From an uncultured Flavobacteriales bacterium (GTDB taxonomy: Bacteria > Bacteroidota > Bacteroidia > Flavobacteriales_D > Crocinitomicaceae): a stretch of DNA of 12,196 nt. Shown here one piece after another: positions 7,569-12,196 of this stretch (position 1 is its first letter; each line of letters opens with the position of its first letter). The translations under genes were made by a program, and so were the position numbers. The DNA lies in the NCBI GenBank assembly GCA_905479845.1, contig CAJQOB010000054.1:1-12196 (forward strand), in the 5' to 3' direction. A model generated the notes under the pieces. That model was not told where the DNA came from. It saw only the letters and a list, made by a program, of their open reading frames with translations, and did no database searches.

Positions 7569-8363
7569 ATGAGGCATCTAATTACACTAATCCTCCTTAC
7601 AGCTTGCACGCAATTATCGTTTGCAGCTATTCGGGTGCAATCATACTACTTCAAAAAAAACTCCGCCGAATTAACAACTGACTCTCATCAAAGATTAAAA
7701 GAGTTCATCTCAACACTGGATGATACAGGTATACAAATCCTTGAACTGAGTTCTTTTGCTGAAGGCTCCACCCCAGATTCCAACAAACGACTTTCGGATG
7801 TTCGCATTACCTACGTAATCGATGTTTTAGGACAGAGAAATAAACCTGTGACGATCAACTCGTGGGGAAGCAAGCGGATTAATGTAAAGTTCACTCCTTT
7901 AAATTGGAATCGCATTGACATTTATTGTAGCTCCGAGGAGTTCATTGCCTATCCAGAGAACGAAGAGGACGAATCACCGAAACACAACGAAGTTTCAGAT
8001 CCCGACATCAATGCGCATCAACCCTTAGTCCTCAACATTTTATTCGAAGGCGGAACAAGTGTTATGATACAAGAAACTGTGTCCTCTCTTCACACTTTGT
8101 GCGATACGCTTCACAAGAACCCTAAACTCATGGCTCACATTAGGGGACACGTCTGTTGTGACAATAACATGAGACTTAGCAAACTTCGCGCGAAAGAAAT
8201 ACATGATTTCCTTGTCGAAAAAGGGATTTCGAAAGATCGACTGAGCTACAAAGGCTATAGCAATAGACAGCCCTTGGTGCATCCTGAAAGAAACGCAGCA
8301 GACCGTCGGGTTAACCGTCGGGTCGACGTTATCTTTTCAATGGAAGAGACAGACGTGGAATAA
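7569..8363 (+). CDS. Protein with two OmpA-like domains
   Basis: 264 residues from the ATG at 7569. The frame is open further left, but the peptide upstream of this Met is not signal-like, while MRHLITLILLTAC... is. Leader: either SPase I cleavage after LSFA (about 19) or lipoprotein processing at Cys13 (LTAC). Residues 22-119 form a degenerate OmpA-like fold (SYYFKKNSAELT...IQILELSSFAEGS...NRIDIY). Residues 152-257 form a good one: LFEGGTSVM, IRGHVCCDNNMRLSKLRAKEIHDFLVEKGI, RLSYKGYSNRQP and NRRVDVIF with the Arg residues that contact peptidoglycan. Expected role: periplasmic peptidoglycan-binding, anchoring the envelope. A tandem with a diverged first copy is less usual than a beta-barrel plus OmpA. 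An acidic linker (120-150) joins the two. It is transcribed away from the protease gene with no sign of shared function. Confidence 0.88.
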   Translation: MRHLITLILLTACTQLSFAAIRVQSYYFKKNSAELTTDSHQRLKEFISTLDDTGIQILELSSFAEGSTPDSNKRLSDVRITYVIDVLGQRNKPVTINSWGSKRINVKFTPLNWNRIDIYCSSEEFIAYPENEEDESPKHNEVSDPDINAHQPLVLNILFEGGTSVMIQETVSSLHTLCDTLHKNPKLMAHIRGHVCCDNNMRLSKLRAKEIHDFLVEKGISKDRLSYKGYSNRQPLVHPERNAADRRVNRRVDVIFSMEETDVE

Positions 8364-8501
8364 GTCCTTACGCGGGTTTCATTTACTTTTCATCAGTAAA
8401 CCTTTCTCATCTAATTCTGAGGCTCTAGCAGTACTTTATCTCTTCGGACGTTAATTTTCATTAAGATTTCACCATCTTTTTATTCTGAGCGTAACCTTCG
8501 G

Positions 8502-8513
8502 ATCAATATTGAT
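8502..8513. promoter_or_regulatory. 12-bp perfect palindrome upstream of the S41 remnant
   Basis: ATCAATATTGAT is self-complementary and lies about 49 bases before the ATG at 8562, inside AT-rich DNA. It may be an operator, but chance is plausible. The rest of 8364-8561 shows no gene or convincing terminator. Confidence 0.2.
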
Positions 8514-8561
8514 TATATATATTCCTGAAAATTTAAGGCCCTAACCTAAACAATCACTTAA

Positions 8562-8940
8562 ATGGTTAAATCAATACTCGCTTTTTTTGCCTTCTTAGTT
8601 ATCAACGTAGCCTATTCACAAACCTCATCAGAATTCAATCTTGACGAATGAAAGGTCTCAAAGCTCTGCGGAATTTCATGCCATGGCGTATCGTGTGCAT
8701 CCAAATGCTACGGTTATCGGCTCAACAACAGCAGGTGCTGATGGAAATATTTCGAGGTTTTATTTACCAGGAAGAATTGCGACCTTGATTACAGGAATTG
8801 GTGTGTATTATCCTGACGGTGAAGAAACACAGCGTGTGGGAATTGTTCCAGATGTTGAATGCAAACCGACCATTCAAGGAATTCGAGAAGGAAGGGATGA
8901 ATTGATGGAAAAGGCGGTTGAGATTATTGAGGCGAACTAA
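8562..8940 (+). pseudogene. S41 family peptidase remnant (internal deletion, frameshift)
   Basis: Two pieces of one gene. The ATG at 8562 starts a good signal peptide (VKSILAFFAFLVINVAYSQ) that reads on for 10 residues to TGA at 8649-8651. In the next frame, from about 8641 to 8940, lies the C-terminal end of a tail-specific (S41) peptidase: NERSQSSAEF (the SSAEF nucleophile-serine region), NATVIGSTTAGADGN, GIGVYYPDGEETQRVGIVPD and GIREGRDELMEKAVEII. The family is usually several hundred residues with a PDZ domain; nearly everything between leader and serine motif is missing and the frames do not join. The most likely event is a deletion of over 1 kb of an ancestral gene with its breakpoint near 8640. 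An independent 99-residue product from TTG 8641 is unlikely to be functional. Confidence 0.8.
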
Positions 8941-8943
8941 GAG

Positions 8944-9240
8944 ATGATGTTTATTCTGATCACGACCGTTTTAGTAATTCAGACCTATATTTTGTACTTG
9001 TTCCGCAAGCGAGAAACTTTTGGTTTGCAATGGGTTGTCAGCATAGGATTTCTTCTGTTGTATTTCCTTCTGTTCCCAGAGCTTATTTTGTACACTTCTG
9101 GGGTACGCGATCAAGAATGTGGCATACCCATTGTCGGTATCTATTTGGCTTTCTGGGTATTTGGTACTGCGGCAACAATTGTCTCGACATCACTAGGGTA
9201 TTTGATTTGGTCCAGGACGAGACAAAAGAGGATTAATTGA
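8944..9240 (+). CDS. Small inner-membrane protein, three helices
   Basis: 98 residues, family not recognised. Three hydrophobic segments: about 3-20 (FILITTVLVIQTYILYLF), 28-50 (LQWVVSIGFLLLYFLLFP...) and 63-89 (IVGIYLAFWVFGTAATIVSTSLGYLIW), with a basic C-terminal tail RTRQKRIN. The N-terminal two Met codons are adjacent; the first is used here. It begins 3 bases after the S41 remnant, so it was probably co-transcribed with that gene and may now depend on the remains of its promoter. No catalytic motif is visible. Confidence 0.65.
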   Translation: MMFILITTVLVIQTYILYLFRKRETFGLQWVVSIGFLLLYFLLFPELILYTSGVRDQECGIPIVGIYLAFWVFGTAATIVSTSLGYLIWSRTRQKRIN

Positions 9241-9416
9241 TCGGGTGTTTCTTTTGAAATCCTTGAAAGGTGGTTGATTTCACAAGCGTGTTAGCTATGT
9301 GAGCGAAATGTGGAGCATGTGCTGAAGGATTGGATTTATTGTGTATTTAAGTTGCGCCTAGCCGAAAATAAGTGATTGTAAGCATTTGTTTGTTGGAGGG
9401 GTGTACATATTTACGA
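9241..9416. other. Gene-free stretch before the cassette array
   Basis: 176 bases without a coding frame of note. It has a weak inverted repeat GAAATC...GATTTC near 9257-9280. Near 9354-9365, GCGCCTAGCCGA joins an L''-like box (GCGCCTA) directly to an L'-like box (TAGCCGA) of the attC sites further right. No integrase gene is found here on either strand. Confidence 0.4.
9385..9415 (+). promoter_or_regulatory. Candidate cassette-array promoter (Pc-like)
   Basis: TTTG (9385-9388), 19-base spacer, TATTTACG (9408-9415): a Bacteroidota-type -33/-7 pair with a 6/8 match in the -7. The start would fall near 9420, practically on the recombination point, so cassette genes would be transcribed from here. 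None of the cassettes shows a clear promoter of its own. Confidence 0.35.
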
Positions 9417-9425
9417 GTTAGCAAC
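9417..9425 (+). other. Recombination core before cassette 1 (attI candidate)
   Basis: GTTAGCAAC. The G/TT crossover is expected between 9417 and 9418. Unlike the three downstream sites there is no complementary CTA-box arm to its left that folds onto it, which is the property of an attI rather than an attC site. The call as attI is inference; a decayed attC is the alternative. Confidence 0.5.
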
Positions 9426-10007
9426 AATTGACCGAAATGAACAAACTACTGTATTTATTAACCATAGCCCTCATGGTTTCGTGCGAATCCGGGAAGGCAC
9501 AGCAAACAACTCAAGAAGATAAAATGAACAATAAGATCGAAATCAAAAGTACCTCTATTCTGAATCATGATTTTTTGGAATGTATGTACTCAGATTCATA
9601 CTTCCCGACGTTTTTGGTTGATAAATGCAAAATTATCCTTGAAAACTTATGTGTTGCTATTGAAGCAAATAGCCCTAGGTCACTGGATGAATTATACACA
9701 TTAACACACAGTTCGACTAACGAAATAAATAATCTTCAAGAAGAATTTTTCCAAAACAACAGTGAAATTGAAACTGGAGCTAGGGAGTGCCTTGCTGAAG
9801 ACTTTGAGTTTATTTCCAAAGCGTATGGTTTTGAAGCAGATGTTGAGGAACTAATCGCCACTCGAGAATGGTAAAATATGTTGCTAACAGCACCTAAAAA
9901 GCATACGGAACTTACGCTTCGTGAAATCAATCTTGGTTAAAAAATCATTAGTAACTTTAAAATAAAACTCGTGGTTAGAAAGCCAACGACTTTCTAGCTG
10001 CAGACCG
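9418..10007 (+). mobile_element. Integron gene cassette 1
   Basis: 590-base unit with one plus-strand gene and an attC site. Its first bases (GTTAGCAACA counting the core G) recur as the exact 10-base reverse complement TGTTGCTAAC at 9879-9888, five bases after the gene's stop. In a circular cassette these two ends form one paired attC, so the match is the mark of a true cassette. Confidence 0.85.
9437..9874 (+). CDS. DUF5713-like lipoprotein (cassette 1 cargo)
   Basis: 145 residues from the ATG at 9437 (a TTG nine bases earlier is in frame, but the ATG gives a better leader). MNKLLYLLTIALMVSC is a lipoprotein signal with Cys16 as likely lipidated residue, followed by a polar linker (17-42). 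Residues 43-145 resemble the DUF5713 family as remembered: LNHDFLECMYSDSYFP, FLVDKCK, LCVAIEANSP, LDELYTLTHSSTNEINNLQEEF, SEIETGARECLAEDFEFI, AYGFEADVEELIATREW. Such domains are acidic, helical and of unknown function, and as far as recalled usually occur without a signal peptide, so the envelope version is unusual. It starts 20 bases after the cassette core and ends 5 bases before the R''-type end of the attC, a tight fit typical of cassettes. Confidence 0.78.
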   Translation: MNKLLYLLTIALMVSCESGKAQQTTQEDKMNNKIEIKSTSILNHDFLECMYSDSYFPTFLVDKCKIILENLCVAIEANSPRSLDELYTLTHSSTNEINNLQEEFFQNNSEIETGARECLAEDFEFISKAYGFEADVEELIATREW

Positions 10008-10015
10008 TTACCAAC
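9879..10015 (+). repeat. attC site of cassette 1
   Basis: Left arm: TGTTGCTAAC (R'', 9879-9888), 1-base spacer, GCACCTA (L'', 9890-9896), then AAAAG. Right arm: CTTTC, TAGCTGC (L', 9995-10001), 5-base spacer AGACC, GTTACCAAC (R', 10007-10015). L'' and L' pair in six of seven positions with a C/C mismatch. Central 90 or so bases include ACGGAA...TTCGT and a local 7-bp hairpin TAGAAAG/CTTTCTA (9976-9996). Longest of the three sites. Confidence 0.75.
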
Positions 10016-11078
10016 AATGAATACATAGTAGGTCGCAACAGAAAATTATGAAATATACACTTGCATTTTTAATTCTTTGCCTTTTTACTTCTTGCTCCTC
10101 TTCAAAAGCTGAAGCTCAAGAAAAACAGTCCAAATTGGAAGTTACTAACTCTTTGACTTCAGAACATATAAAAATACCAGCTACTGGAGTGTCCTTAATC
10201 CCACCAATCGGGTCGGAGTTGTCATCAGTTACAACTGGATTCGAGAAAGACGGGATACCTATTGTAGTGGTTATTGACCATCCGAACTCGAGTTACGAAA
10301 TTGAATTAGCCAATAACAACGTCGAACATATTAAGAGCCGCGGGGGCAAAGATATTTCCAAGGAAGAAATAGTAATTAATGACTTTTCAGCTACCCTCTT
10401 TTCAATGCAAATGAACCCAACCGCTGCTGGTCTTAGTCTTATAATTGGAAACTCTTCTTCGGCTGCAGTAATTATGGCAGTCTGCCCGATTAATGATTCA
10501 ATTGCATACGAGCAGATAAGAGAATCTTTATTATCTGTTTATTATGAACAAGGTACAGTTTCGGATCCTACCGATAGGATGGACTTCGAATTTGACCTTA
10601 CAAACACAAAATTCGCATACAATCAATATCTCAAAGGAAACTATGTATATACACTAAAAGGAAATGACATAGATTTTAAATCTCTCACTCCTATTCTCAC
10701 TGTTTCACAATATGTTGAACAAGAACCTGAAAGGCTCTATGAGCTTATTTTTACTGGGATCGAAAAAGACGGTTATGAAACTACGAAGGAAATTTATTCT
10801 TCGCGTAAAACCGTGAATGGTTACGATGCTTTTGAAAGAATTGTCGATGGCAATTTGAATAATCAGAAGTGTCAAATGTACTTTCTCGTTGTGAGTGACA
10901 AAAAAAAGGCTGTGCTTATACAAGGAATTGTCAAATCGGACTTTAAAAATTCAATCGACTCGGTAAGATCACTGGCTCATACAATTAAACTGAAATGAAT
11001 GTTGGTAACATCGCCTAATGCTTCATGCCTTTTATTCCCTATATTCGAGAGTCGGCACGAAAGCATAGCCGAAATCCG
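10008..11078 (+). mobile_element. Integron gene cassette 2
   Basis: 1071-base unit with a single gene. Its start (GTTACCAACA with the core G) returns as the exact 10-base reverse complement TGTTGGTAAC at 11000-11009, one base after the stop codon of its gene. Boundaries follow from the G/TT crossover rule. Confidence 0.87.
10048..10998 (+). CDS. Two-repeat lipoprotein of unknown function (cassette 2 cargo)
   Basis: 316 residues. Lipoprotein signal MKYTLAFLILCLFTSC with Cys16 as lipidation site, then a Ser/Glu/Gln linker. The body appears to be two copies of one alpha/beta fold. Copy 1 (about 40-166) contains IPATGVSLIPPIGSEL, EEIVINDFSATLFSM, AAVIMAVCP and IRESLLSVYY. Copy 2 (about 180-316) contains SSRKTVNGYDAFERI, MYFLVVSDKKKAVLIQGI and VRSLAHTIKLK. 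The order strand - ING/IND turn - strand - central strand - final helix is reminiscent of PsbP/DcrB-like domains, but this is judged by pattern only. No catalytic motif. It occupies nearly the whole cassette, starting 33 bases after the core site and ending at the attC. Confidence 0.82.
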   Translation: MKYTLAFLILCLFTSCSSSKAEAQEKQSKLEVTNSLTSEHIKIPATGVSLIPPIGSELSSVTTGFEKDGIPIVVVIDHPNSSYEIELANNNVEHIKSRGGKDISKEEIVINDFSATLFSMQMNPTAAGLSLIIGNSSSAAVIMAVCPINDSIAYEQIRESLLSVYYEQGTVSDPTDRMDFEFDLTNTKFAYNQYLKGNYVYTLKGNDIDFKSLTPILTVSQYVEQEPERLYELIFTGIEKDGYETTKEIYSSRKTVNGYDAFERIVDGNLNNQKCQMYFLVVSDKKKAVLIQGIVKSDFKNSIDSVRSLAHTIKLK

Positions 11079-11087
11079 TTATGGGTA
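11000..11087 (+). repeat. attC site of cassette 2
   Basis: The clearest site. TGTTGGTAAC (R''), A, TCGCCTA (L'', 11011-11017), an extrahelical A (11018), TGCTT (11019-11023), TGCC (11026-11029), a 24-base loop, GGCA (11054-11057), AAGCA (11061-11065), TAGCCGA (L', 11066-11072), AATCC, GTTATGGGTA (R', 11078-11087). Stems pair perfectly except one C/C mismatch in the L boxes and one small internal loop. The single unpaired base by the L box matches the extrahelical bases by which integrases choose the attC strand. Confidence 0.82.
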
Positions 11088-11658
11088 ATGAAGAGCTAGA
11101 TACAGCATACCTGAAACCATAGCATTTCAAATCAATCGACAAACGAACAGAATATGAAGCTTCTTGTGGGAATTTTCTTAGTATCCTTCATCGTTCTATC
11201 CTGTAATCAGAAAGGGGTAAGTCTCAATGAAGAAAAACTGATTGGCTTATCCTTTGAAGAAAAGGTCGAATTGCCAGAAATCAATTATTCTCAAACATCA
11301 ATTATTTCTTTTGAGAACAGCAATCTGTACTCTAGAACAGGAATCATGTACATCAAGCAAACTGGAAGATACTTTGTTGACAATGACATCTTAGAAATTC
11401 ACTATGCCTGTGGTGAACATTGTAACAGAAATTCAACATGTGGTGTTCAGCAATACATCCTTGGTACAAACGGAAACTTACATTTGATTTATCTTAGGGA
11501 AAGTTATGGTAATATTGAAGATCTTGATGATACCCCTTTCGACCTAGAGTTGGAAAGGTTATGAAGGTATGTGTACCCATAACAGCGGCTAAAAAAACAT
11601 AAGTGTTCTCACTTCGAGAATATAAACAGATATTAGTCTGCATGTTCCTCTTGTCCCG
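11079..11658 (+). mobile_element. Integron gene cassette 3
   Basis: About 566-580 bases; the left boundary is firm, the right is not. The start GTTATGGGTA recurs as the exact reverse complement TACCCATAAC at 11574-11583, ten bases after its gene's stop. On the right the junction is either GTTCCTC at 11644 or GTATAGC at 11658, both off-consensus. Confidence 0.78.
11154..11564 (+). CDS. Short lipoprotein of unknown function (cassette 3 cargo)
   Basis: 136 residues, not recognised. Signal MKLLVGIFLVSFIVLSC with Cys17 as likely lipidated residue. The rest is predicted beta-rich (SIISFENSNLYSRTGIMYIKQTGRYFVDNDILEIHY) followed by a cysteine cluster ACGEHCNRNSTCG (about 85-97) that could hold disulphides or a metal, and an acidic tail (NIEDLDDTPFDLELERL). 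The leader from the core site to the ATG is 76 bases, the longest of the three, without a clear promoter. Third cassette in a row with a lipoprotein leader. Confidence 0.75.
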   Translation: MKLLVGIFLVSFIVLSCNQKGVSLNEEKLIGLSFEEKVELPEINYSQTSIISFENSNLYSRTGIMYIKQTGRYFVDNDILEIHYACGEHCNRNSTCGVQQYILGTNGNLHLIYLRESYGNIEDLDDTPFDLELERL

Positions 11659-11664
11659 TATAGC
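11574..11664 (+). repeat. attC site of cassette 3, decayed on the right
   Basis: TACCCATAAC (R''), A, GCGGCTA (L'', 11585-11591), inner hairpin TTCTC/GAGAA, then TAGTCTGC (L', 11634-11641), which pairs with L'' through all seven positions (one G-U) with a bulged T. Beyond L' the usual spacer-GTTA is not clean: GTTCCTC follows after 2 bases, and CCGTATAGC (one T short of CCGTTA) ends the region. Confidence 0.6.
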
Positions 11665-12045
11665 ATGAAAGGGAATTTACACTCCAATGGTTTTCTATAC
11701 ATAAAGACGCACTGTCTGAACGCGACTTCATACCCCCTAAGGAATTGGAAAAAATTCTCCACTTCCTTTTACCCTAAAAAACTTTCTGGCAGAATCGACT
11801 TTCTAGGGAATATCGAAATTCAAGTTACTGAAACAGCCTATAGTTTGCTTATTCCCAAGCGCCCAAAAGGATACAAATGCTCAAGTATCAAGAACGGGAA
11901 AATGGAATTCGAAATAGAATCATTTGGGACGCAATCAAATCATAATGAATACACAACAAATCTTGTCGGCGATCCGTTCCTTAAAAATGAAGCCTTGCGA
12001 AAAGAATTCATACGTAATAAAATAATACTGGAAAGCTATCTTTAG
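11665..12045 (+). CDS. Hypothetical protein at the end of the array
   Basis: 126 residues, not recognised and without a signal peptide. The N-terminus (KGNLHSNGFLYIKTHCLNATSYPLRNW) is polar; the middle (LSGRIDFLGNIEIQVTETAYSLLIPKRPKGYKC) looks like beta strands; the C-terminus is charged and helical. The ATG follows the decayed cassette junction GTATAGC with no gap, so there is no leader or ribosome site of its own, and the frame is open upstream to about 11626. It could be a fourth cassette whose attC is lost (GCATAC at 12046-12051 is one base short of the expected GCTATAC), or a gene whose 5' end was replaced at the array edge. No attC motif follows. Confidence 0.5.
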   Translation: MKGNLHSNGFLYIKTHCLNATSYPLRNWKKFSTSFYPKKLSGRIDFLGNIEIQVTETAYSLLIPKRPKGYKCSSIKNGKMEFEIESFGTQSNHNEYTTNLVGDPFLKNEALRKEFIRNKIILESYL

Positions 12046-12116
12046 CATACTAGTGACAGGGCAAACTCACACTTTATTGTTGATAAACACCTCAATAATT
12101 CACTAAAAATCAATAG

Positions 12117-12166
12117 TTTAACAGTTTGAAAATGACTATATTTAACTGGTAATCAAACAGTTAAAT
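12117..12166. promoter_or_regulatory. Operator-like TTTAACTG boxes upstream of last gene
   Basis: ATTTAACTG (12140-12148), 9-base spacer, CAGTTAAAT (12158-12166): a perfect 9-bp inverted repeat ending 4 bases before the ATG at 12171. A third, direct near-copy TTTAACAG lies at 12117-12124. TATATTTA (12137-12144), a 7/8 match to the -7 consensus, overlaps the left arm. The layout fits a repressor, perhaps autoregulatory. 12046-12116 shows nothing else. Confidence 0.45.
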
Positions 12167-12170
12167 AATT

Positions 12171-12196
12171 ATGGACACTAACAACAAATTGAACAG
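12171..12196 (+). CDS. Start of a gene cut by the window edge
   Basis: ATG at 12171 opens MDTNNKLN before the window ends. The call rests on position after the operator-like repeat, the AT-rich leader and the intact frame. Too short to identify. Confidence 0.4.

Noticed and set aside
8283..8329. Tandem ACCGTCGGGT repeat in the OmpA gene as a regulatory repeat
   Set aside because: It encodes the family motif DRRVNRRVDV with repeated codons and needs no further explanation.
9030..9236. Overlapping plus-strand frame inside the small membrane protein gene
   Set aside because: Shadow frame; the hydrophobic three-helix product in the other frame is more protein-like and has a proper start.
9290..9296. 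GTTAGCT as a further cassette boundary
   Set aside because: No reverse complement AGCTAAC is found before the core at 9417 and no attC arms surround it.
9930..9945. Extra core (GGTTAAAA) splitting the first attC into two sites with a mini-cassette
   Set aside because: The predicted complement TTTTTTAAC is absent before 10007, whereas the 10-base start/end matches support one long site.
12046..12070. attC site after the 126-residue ORF
   Set aside because: Only a one-base-short GCATAC; no TAACA-CTAA arm or fold-back is present.
9241..12196. CRISPR array, based on repeated intergenic motifs
   Set aside because: Repeats are spaced by whole genes, vary in sequence, and fold as attC sites; there is no regular spacer length.

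Overview
The window reads as a chromosomal segment of a Bacteroidota bacterium, most likely Flavobacteriales. The indications are a large subtilase with SprB-type repeats, a PKD domain and a gliding-motility-type C-terminal domain (type IX secretion, sorting type B), weak Shine-Dalgarno sequences, a TAnnTTTG-type -7 element, several short-leader lipoproteins, and an AddA/RecB-like helicase-nuclease with the Bacteroidota arrangement. Species cannot be fixed from the sequence.

Layout. Positions 1-1570: 3' part of a UvrD/RecB-type helicase-nuclease of DNA break repair. 1605-2018: small DUF2007-like protein with a zinc ribbon split by a membrane segment. 2019-2193: regulatory region with a textbook sigma-54 promoter (GG-N10-GC) and three inverted repeats. 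2194-4113: exported von Willebrand type D domain protein with a ~165-residue charged helix, closed by a strong terminator. 4147-4266: convergent spacer holding a potential H-type pseudoknot. 4267-7281 (minus): secreted subtilisin-like protease. 7282-7568: divergent promoter region. 7569-8363: protein with two OmpA-like domains. 8562-8940: wrecked S41 peptidase (signal peptide joined out of frame to the C-terminal end). 8944-9240: small three-helix membrane protein.

9417-11664 is the most interesting part: a run of three integron-type gene cassettes, each with one plus-strand lipoprotein gene followed by a fold-back attC site. The proof is internal. The 10 bases at each cassette's start (GTTAGCAACA, GTTACCAACA, GTTATGGGTA) reappear as their exact reverse complement just after that same cassette's stop codon (TGTTGCTAAC, TGTTGGTAAC, TACCCATAAC). 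This is what integrase-excised circular cassettes predict, and what ordinary intergenic repeats do not. No integrase gene is in the window, so this is either a cluster of attC sites lacking an integrase (CALIN) or part of an integron whose integrase lies elsewhere. The site before the first cassette has no fold-back arm and carries a promoter-like element, so it may be attI with Pc. The cassettes carry a DUF5713-like domain behind a lipoprotein signal, a two-repeat lipoprotein of unknown function, and a short beta-rich lipoprotein.

The array decays at 11644-11664. After it come an unrecognised 126-residue ORF, an operator-like set of TTTAACTG boxes, and the start of a gene that runs off the window. 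All statements come from reading the sequence by eye; no alignment, folding or database search was run.
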